From: Methylotenera sp.
GTDB lineage: Bacteria; Pseudomonadota; Gammaproteobacteria; Burkholderiales; Methylophilaceae
Reading direction: 5' to 3'
Assembly: GCA_027310735.1 (NCBI GenBank)
Contig: DAIDAH010000020.1
Coordinates: 1 to 19,106 of the forward strand
Length of the DNA: 19,106 bases
Part shown: piece by piece, positions 15,851-19,106 of the stretch
Numbering within the stretch: the stretch's first letter is position 1
How the letters are laid out: each line of letters begins with the position of its first letter
Position numbers and translations under genes: made by a program
The notes under the pieces: model-generated
Told to the model about the DNA's origin: nothing
Database searches by the model: none
The model's input: the letters and a program-made list of their open reading frames with translations, nothing else

Positions 15851-16941
15851 ACTAAGTCAGCATTTTCTGCATAGCCACATACCACACACTCGAACTTTGC
15901 TTGTGTGAGGCGGTTTTCTTTGGCTACGTGGTGACAGTTCGGGCACGTGCGGCTGGTGTTGCGCGGATTCACCGCCATCACACTGCCACCAGCCCATGCT
16001 TGCTTGTATTCAAGCTGCCGCCTAAACTCAAACCAGCCTTGGTCTAGGATAGAGCGATTCAAGCCTGACTTGGCTTTGATGTTCCGTCCCTTAGCTTCCA
16101 TCGTGCCTTTGGCACTCTTGCTCATATTACTAATCTGCAAATCTTCTATCACTGTCATGGCGTGGTTTTGGCTGATGATGCTAGTCGTTTTGTGCAGGTA
16201 GTCTTTCCTGATATTGGCAATCGTGCTGTGGAGCTGGGTAATTCTGCCTTTCTGCTTTTTCCAATTACTGCTGAATTTAACCTTGCGGCTTAATGCGCGT
16301 TGATAGCGAGCGAGTTTGTCTTGTTTTTGTTTGAGGCTATTCACGGCCGCAAATACCTTGCCGTCACTGAGCGTGGCAAAACGCGCAATGCCTACGTCCA
16401 CACCAATGATGCTGGTTGATGGATGTTCTGGTTGTTCAACCTCGCGCTCGGTTTGAATGGATATATACCACTTGCCACATTTTTGTGAGACGGTGATGTT
16501 TTTAGCAGCACCCAACATCTCACGGCTATTGCGGTAGCGTATCCATCCCAACTTAGGTAGAAAGATGCGGCTGTTGTGTTCCTCAATTTTGAAGCCTTGC
16601 GGGAATTTAAAGCTGTCGCTCACACCTTTCTTTTTAAATTTAGGAAAGTCGGCGCGTTTGGCAAAGAAGTTTCTGAAACTAGATTCTAAGTTCTTGAGTG
16701 ATTGTTGCAATGTTTGGCTTGGTGCATCTTTTAGCCAAGGCAACTCACTCTTCCATTGCGGTAATAGGTTGGCTATTTTAGTGTAGCCAAACTTGAATGT
16801 ATTGTCTGCTTGATATTGCTCATTTTGCCATGCCAAAGCCTTGTTATAGACCACACGGCAACAGCCTGCATATTGACGCATGGCGCGGGATTGCTCACCG
16901 TTCGGCATAAGTTCAAACTTGTAGGCTTGCAGGCGTTTCAT
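15709..16941 (-). CDS. tnpB: TnpB RNA-guided endonuclease (IS200/IS605 OrfB)
   Basis: Programmable nuclease, ancestor-type to Cas12, that uses an omega-RNA and helps retain its transposon. It has 410 residues, full length for the family. The N-terminus MKRLQAYKFELMPNGEQSRAM is the usual helix-turn-helix start. The RuvC triad is intact: Asp182 in IIGVDVGIARFATLSDG, Glu266 in MTVIEDLQISNM and Asp362 in NADLVGAINIL. Zinc-ribbon cysteines are 333, 336, 352 and 355. The end SREPVGILAF is typical. The ATG at 16941 is chosen over an in-frame GTG at 16986, whose extra 15 residues do not look like TnpB. No strong ribosome-binding site. No TnpA is nearby, so mobility would need a TnpA in trans. Confidence 0.95.
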   Translation of the reverse strand: MKRLQAYKFELMPNGEQSRAMRQYAGCCRVVYNKALAWQNEQYQADNTFKFGYTKIANLLPQWKSELPWLKDAPSQTLQQSLKNLESSFRNFFAKRADFPKFKKKGVSDSFKFPQGFKIEEHNSRIFLPKLGWIRYRNSREMLGAAKNITVSQKCGKWYISIQTEREVEQPEHPSTSIIGVDVGIARFATLSDGKVFAAVNSLKQKQDKLARYQRALSRKVKFSSNWKKQKGRITQLHSTIANIRKDYLHKTTSIISQNHAMTVIEDLQISNMSKSAKGTMEAKGRNIKAKSGLNRSILDQGWFEFRRQLEYKQAWAGGSVMAVNPRNTSRTCPNCHHVAKENRLTQAKFECVVCGYAENADLVGAINILAAGHAVLACGVTGQQDRTVKHEPTEGIRKSSREPVGILAF

Positions 16942-16992
16942 GGTTTTATTATATGATTCGCCAATATATTGATCAACAACAAACACCGCATT

Positions 16993-17009
16993 GAACGGCT
17001 ACGCCGTTC
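16993..17009. repeat. Left-end hairpin of the tnpB element
   Basis: GAACGGC (16993-16999) and GCCGTTC (17003-17009) pair perfectly around TAC. It lies about 50 bp upstream of the tnpB ATG, where IS200/IS605 elements carry the subterminal hairpin recognised by TnpA. Confidence 0.65.
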
Positions 17010-17013
17010 GCGC

Positions 17014-17040
17014 TTACATCCCAGCCTGAAGGAGGAGGTT
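17014..17040 (-). repeat. Degenerate copy resembling the right-end hairpin
   Basis: On the minus strand this reads AACCTCCTCCTTCAGG then CTGGGATGTAA. Its layout (CCTC, short loop with AGG, G-run, GATGT) parallels the right-end hairpin and GGATGT. It may be part of the left end, or the relic right end of an upstream gene module such as a lost tnpA or a neighbouring element. Confidence 0.35.
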
Positions 17041-17059
17041 TTACGCGCTAACCGATAAA

Positions 17060-17088
17060 TTGTAGCAACGTTCAAATTGGGATATAGT
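17060..17088 (+). promoter_or_regulatory. Probable promoter of the adenylate cyclase gene
   Basis: TTGTAG (17060-17065) and TATAGT (17083-17088) are spaced by 17 bp. Transcription would start near 17095, inside the frame that opens with GTG at 17087, which supports the ATG at 17129 as the true start. The -35 lies only a few bases outside the proposed left boundary of the tnpB element. Confidence 0.5.
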
Positions 17089-17128
17089 GTTTTTAATATT
17101 TAATAATTGGCACACTATCAATATTCTT

Positions 17129-18370
17129 ATGCCTGAAGATTCAGCTCAGCTATATAAACCAATACGTGAGTTTTGGGTGAGGCTTTCCAACCCAACGTCA
17201 GAGGTGCTAGGTAAGTCAATTTTATCTTTATTGGTGTTGGCCGAGACTGTTGTTTGTATCTTTTGGATCATCACTTTATCTGATTTAGGCGATGGCTATG
17301 CGATGATGGCTGCCGTGCCTTATGTGTATCTAATCGTTTCTTACGTGAGCTTATTTATATTCTATCGCTTCAAGCGGTTTGAATATTTCACCTTTACTCA
17401 GTTGGTTATGCTGCTTGTGATGCCATTCTTTATGCAGTGGGCAATCGGTGGTTTTGCAGCCTCGAGTGGTGTAGCAATCTGGGCGATTCTGTCACCAGTA
17501 GGCGCATTAATGATACTCGGTACTCGCCAATCAACGTCTTGGTTTCTACTTTTTGTCGGCTTGGCTTTTATTTCATGGAGGCTTAATCATTATTTTGCTG
17601 GCAATGCTATGCCCATTCCGACAAATGTCAAAAATGCCTTTTTCTTAATGAATATTACTGGCACAGCCTCAATATTGTATGGCGTATTGCGCTATTTTCA
17701 GGCACAAAAAGAGCGAGTGATGATCTCACTAGAGCTTGAACAAGCAAGGTCAGAGAAGTTACTACTCAACATATTGCCTGCGCCAATAGCAGAGCGTCTT
17801 AAATCTAATGATATGCGAATCGCAGATTATTATGAGTCTGTGACAGTGATGTTTGCCGACTTGGTTAATTTCACACAAATTTCAGAGCATATGCCGCCAT
17901 CTCAATTGATTGATTTGTTGTCGCAAGTATTTTTACGCTTTGATGAGTTGGCTGAAAAGTATCAAGTGGAAAAGATTAAAACAATAGGTGATGCTTATAT
18001 GGTGATTTCTGGCGCTCCTGTTGCTTGTGACGATCATGCGCATCGTATTGCGGCAATGGCAATAGAGATGAAATCCGGATTGCAGGAAGTCGCAGTTAAG
18101 GTCGGGATCGATTTGCATATGCGTATCGGCATTAATACAGGATCTGTAGTTGCGGGAGTGATAGGCAGTAGTAAGTTTAGCTATGACTTATGGGGAGATA
18201 CTGTTAATTTGGCTAGTCGCATGGAAGAAACCTGTATGACAGATGCGATTCAGATCACGCAACAAACACGACATGCTCTCAATGATAAGTACGCATTTAC
18301 TGCAAGATATAATGTTGAGGTGAAAGGTAAAGGTGTTTTGGATACTTATATCTTATTAGGATATAAGTAG
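17129..18370 (+). CDS. Membrane-anchored class III adenylate cyclase
   Basis: Makes cAMP from ATP. A 413-residue protein with an N-terminal membrane module of about six hydrophobic segments (~30-50, 60-79, 88-103, 108-130, 137-151, 168-187), a helical linker (189-225, with LLLNILPAPIAERL) and a catalytic domain (~236-411). Catalytic residues are present: metal-binding Asp244 (MFADLVNFT) and Asp288 (KTIGDAYM), the adenine-selecting pair Lys284 and Asp353 (SYDLWGDTVN), and transition-state Asn360 and Arg364 (NLASRM). Guanylate cyclases carry Glu/Cys at the selecting positions, so ATP is predicted. The membrane part resembles MASE-type sensor modules but the ligand is unknown. The ATG at 17129 lacks a clear ribosome-binding site. 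Confidence 0.9.
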   Translation: MPEDSAQLYKPIREFWVRLSNPTSEVLGKSILSLLVLAETVVCIFWIITLSDLGDGYAMMAAVPYVYLIVSYVSLFIFYRFKRFEYFTFTQLVMLLVMPFFMQWAIGGFAASSGVAIWAILSPVGALMILGTRQSTSWFLLFVGLAFISWRLNHYFAGNAMPIPTNVKNAFFLMNITGTASILYGVLRYFQAQKERVMISLELEQARSEKLLLNILPAPIAERLKSNDMRIADYYESVTVMFADLVNFTQISEHMPPSQLIDLLSQVFLRFDELAEKYQVEKIKTIGDAYMVISGAPVACDDHAHRIAAMAIEMKSGLQEVAVKVGIDLHMRIGINTGSVVAGVIGSSKFSYDLWGDTVNLASRMEETCMTDAIQITQQTRHALNDKYAFTARYNVEVKGKGVLDTYILLGYK

Positions 18371-18389
18371 TTCGCGGGTGAAAGAGGTA

Positions 18390-18409
18390 ATTTACATGCG
18401 CATGTAAAT
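18390..18409. repeat. Perfect 20-bp palindrome between cyclase and tRNA-Ser
   Basis: ATTTACATGC and its exact reverse complement GCATGTAAAT lie back to back with no spacer. It starts 20 bp after the cyclase stop and ends 24 bp before the tRNA -10 box. There is no T tract, so a protein-binding site is as likely as a hairpin. Confidence 0.65.
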
Positions 18410-18432
18410 GCACAAGAGTCTATTATCTGTCG

Positions 18433-18438
18433 TATAAT
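18433..18438 (+). promoter_or_regulatory. -10 box of the tRNA-Ser gene
   Basis: A perfect TATAAT located 12 nt before the tRNA, followed by GC-rich GCCTGCGC, a possible stringent-type discriminator. No clear -35 is found at 16-18 bp. Confidence 0.6.
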
Positions 18439-18450
18439 GCCTGCGCTTTC

Positions 18451-18541
18451 GGAAGAGTGGATGAGCGGTTTAAGTCGCACGCCTGGAAAGCGTGTTTAGG
18501 CTAATAGCCTAACGCGGGTTCGAATCCCGCCTCTTCCGCCA
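18451..18541 (+). tRNA. tRNA-Ser (anticodon GGA)
   Basis: A complete class II cloverleaf: acceptor GGAAGAG/CTCTTCC, discriminator G and encoded CCA (18539-18541). The anticodon stem is CACGC/GCGTG with loop CTGGAAA, giving GGA, which reads UCC and UCU. A long variable arm TTAGGCTAATAGCCTAA, typical of tRNA-Ser, is followed by the T arm GCGGGTTCGAATCCCGC. All stems pair well. Confidence 0.97.
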
Positions 18542-18551
18542 CAGACACACT

Positions 18552-18579
18552 AAAAGCCCATGATTTAATGGGCTTTTTT
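18552..18579 (+). terminator. Intrinsic terminator of tRNA-Ser
   Basis: AAAAGCCCAT (18552-18561) pairs with ATGGGCTTTT (18568-18577) around a six-base loop, ending in a run of six T. It lies 10 nt after the tRNA. Confidence 0.9.
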
Positions 18580-18827
18580 ATTGCCCACTCTTATTCAACT
18601 ATTAAAATGACTATCAAATATAAGAGTCGGTTGAATGTGGAAAGATCATCATGTTGTGTTTCTATATCTACGTATTGATCATAATTGTGATTGGGTAAGT
18701 TGAAATAAAATCATTTCACCTTTATACAGTATCAACTTAATTTAGGTCTAAGATTTTTCCTAATTAAAATAAGCATTTCACCAATATATTCATATTGACA
18801 ACTCATATAACATGAATTTTATTGGCA

Positions 18828-18957
18828 AAAATAATTCGCCATATTTTATAAAGTTTTCTAATGCTTTAGATATTGGCTTACAGCCGACTTTATGAATGAC
18901 GCCTCTGTCAGAAATGTATGAAAATCTGCATGCCTGTTGGGTTTGCGGATTTTTTTA
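18828..18957 (+). ncRNA. Candidate small RNA of about 130 nt
   Basis: A perfect -35 TTGACA (18795-18800) with a weak -10 TTTTAT 16 bp downstream (18817-18822) would start a transcript near 18828. An intrinsic terminator ends at 18957. No known RNA family was recognised. The -10 is poor, so this is only a candidate. Confidence 0.3.
18921..18957 (+). terminator. Intrinsic terminator in the AT-rich region
   Basis: AAAATCTGCA (18921-18930) pairs with TGCGGATTTT (one G-T pair) around a 13-base loop, followed by more T. It follows no protein gene, so it either ends an unseen small transcript or stops read-through towards the IS element. Confidence 0.7.
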
Positions 18958-18979
18958 TAGGCTTTACCTACCTGATATT

Positions 18980-19106
18980 TGACCTGCCCCCAATAACACT
19001 ACCACCAGATTCTGAAAAAAGTCCGTTTAAAAATCATATTACTTGCCTTAGTTTCTGCGCATAGATTGCAGGTGGGATTCGCCCACAACTACTATGCGGC
19101 CTAACT
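18980..19106 (-). mobile_element. End of an IS3-family insertion sequence, continuing beyond the window
   Basis: TGACCTGCCCCC at 18980 looks like an IS3-family terminal inverted repeat starting with TG. The transposase C-terminus reads towards it on the minus strand, so this is the 3' end of the element. The other end and any target duplication are outside the window. Confidence 0.6.
19034..19106 (-). CDS. IS3-family transposase, C-terminal fragment
   Basis: The last 23 residues of a frame entering from the right edge: VRPHSSCGRIPPAIYAQKLRQVI, then TGA. RPHSS followed by GRIPPA is the typical end of the DDE integrase core (rve) in IS3 OrfB proteins. The catalytic residues lie outside the window, so it cannot be said whether the gene is intact. 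The stop is about 54 bp inside the proposed inverted repeat. Confidence 0.75.
   Translation of the reverse strand, partial: VRPHSSCGRIPPAIYAQKLRQVI

Larger units (their letters stand above)
13860..17055 (-). mobile_element. IS200/IS605-type tnpB element carrying a nested group II intron
   Basis: The element reads on the minus strand: left-end region with hairpin (16993-17009), tnpB, right-end hairpin (15697-15723), GGATGT (15700-15695), the group II intron (15694-13863), then CAA (13862-13860) completing GGATGTCAA, which I recall as a common end of IS605-type elements. No tnpA is present, so this is a tnpB-only (IS1341-like) or decayed element. The outer left boundary is uncertain: 17055 is proposed because the minus strand there reads TTTAT, a plausible target-adjacent motif. 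The insertion lies between guaB and the cyclase gene. Confidence 0.6.
18580..18979. other. AT-rich gene-poor region
   Basis: Some 400 bp without a convincing protein gene. The longest local candidate is a 27-codon frame at 18812 with no ribosome-binding site. A good -35 hexamer (18795-18800) and a clear terminator (18921-18957) suggest a short non-coding transcript. The rest shows nothing recognisable. Confidence 0.5.

Noticed and set aside
16942..16986. GTG start giving a 15-residue longer TnpB
   Set aside because: The extra residues are not TnpB-like; MKRLQAYKFELMPN at 16941 matches the family start.
17087..17128. GTG start giving a 14-residue longer cyclase
   Set aside because: The GTG overlaps the likely -10 box TATAGT (17083-17088).
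18390..18409. CRP/cAMP binding site next to the cyclase
   Set aside because: The half-site ATTTACATGC does not match TGTGA and the arms lack the six-base spacer.
18812..18895. A 27-codon frame in the AT-rich region
   Set aside because: No ribosome-binding site and no recognisable features; length expected by chance.
1..19106. CRISPR array, rRNA or riboswitch
   Set aside because: No regularly spaced repeats, rRNA segments or recognisable riboswitch cores were seen.

Overview
The window looks like a chromosomal segment of a betaproteobacterium, most likely a methylotroph of the Methylophilaceae (Methylotenera-like). This is inferred from the mix and style of housekeeping proteins (Acs, RF3, YbiT, GuaA, GuaB), moderate GC content and gene order. 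No rRNA or marker search could be run, so the assignment is tentative.

Layout. (1) 1-4043, plus strand: the 3' part of acetyl-CoA synthetase (acs, cut by the window edge), a two-CBS-domain protein, then prfC (RF3) preceded by a perfect 10-bp inverted repeat and followed by an intrinsic terminator. (2) 4102-6714: a minus-strand SulP anion transporter, divergent from a YchJ-family protein, then a 48-codon single-TM protein on the minus strand that is easily missed. (3) 6866-7613: a ParD/ParE-type toxin-antitoxin pair with an operator-like palindrome over its promoter, bracketed by related hairpin repeats. (4) 7696-13703, minus strand: ybiT (ABC-F), a nitroreductase, a GreA/GreB-family protein lacking the normal acidic coiled-coil tip, guaA and guaB. 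guaB, guaA and the Gre-like gene read as a purine operon. A three-tier hairpin lies between guaB and guaA.

(5) About 13860-17055, minus strand: a composite mobile element and the main finding. An IS200/IS605-type tnpB with an intact RuvC triad and zinc ribbon has its right-end hairpin split from its last bases by a complete 1.83-kb group II intron. The intron has a GTGCG 5' end, a domain V with a CGC triad, a domain VI with a candidate branch A, and an endonuclease-less RT/maturase, all features of class IIC. Removing it in silico joins GGGGAGGATGT to CAA, which restores what I recall as the usual IS605-type right terminus. The intron therefore sits where the TnpB omega-RNA scaffold meets its guide.

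(6) 17060-18370, plus strand: a membrane-anchored class III adenylate cyclase, then a perfect 20-bp palindrome. (7) 18451-18579: tRNA-Ser(GGA) with its terminator. (8) 18580-19106: an AT-rich stretch with a possible small RNA, then the end of an IS3-family element whose transposase C-terminus enters from the right edge on the minus strand.

The housekeeping genes look intact. The mobile DNA lies in intergenic gaps, and the guaB and cyclase promoters appear to survive on either side of the composite element.
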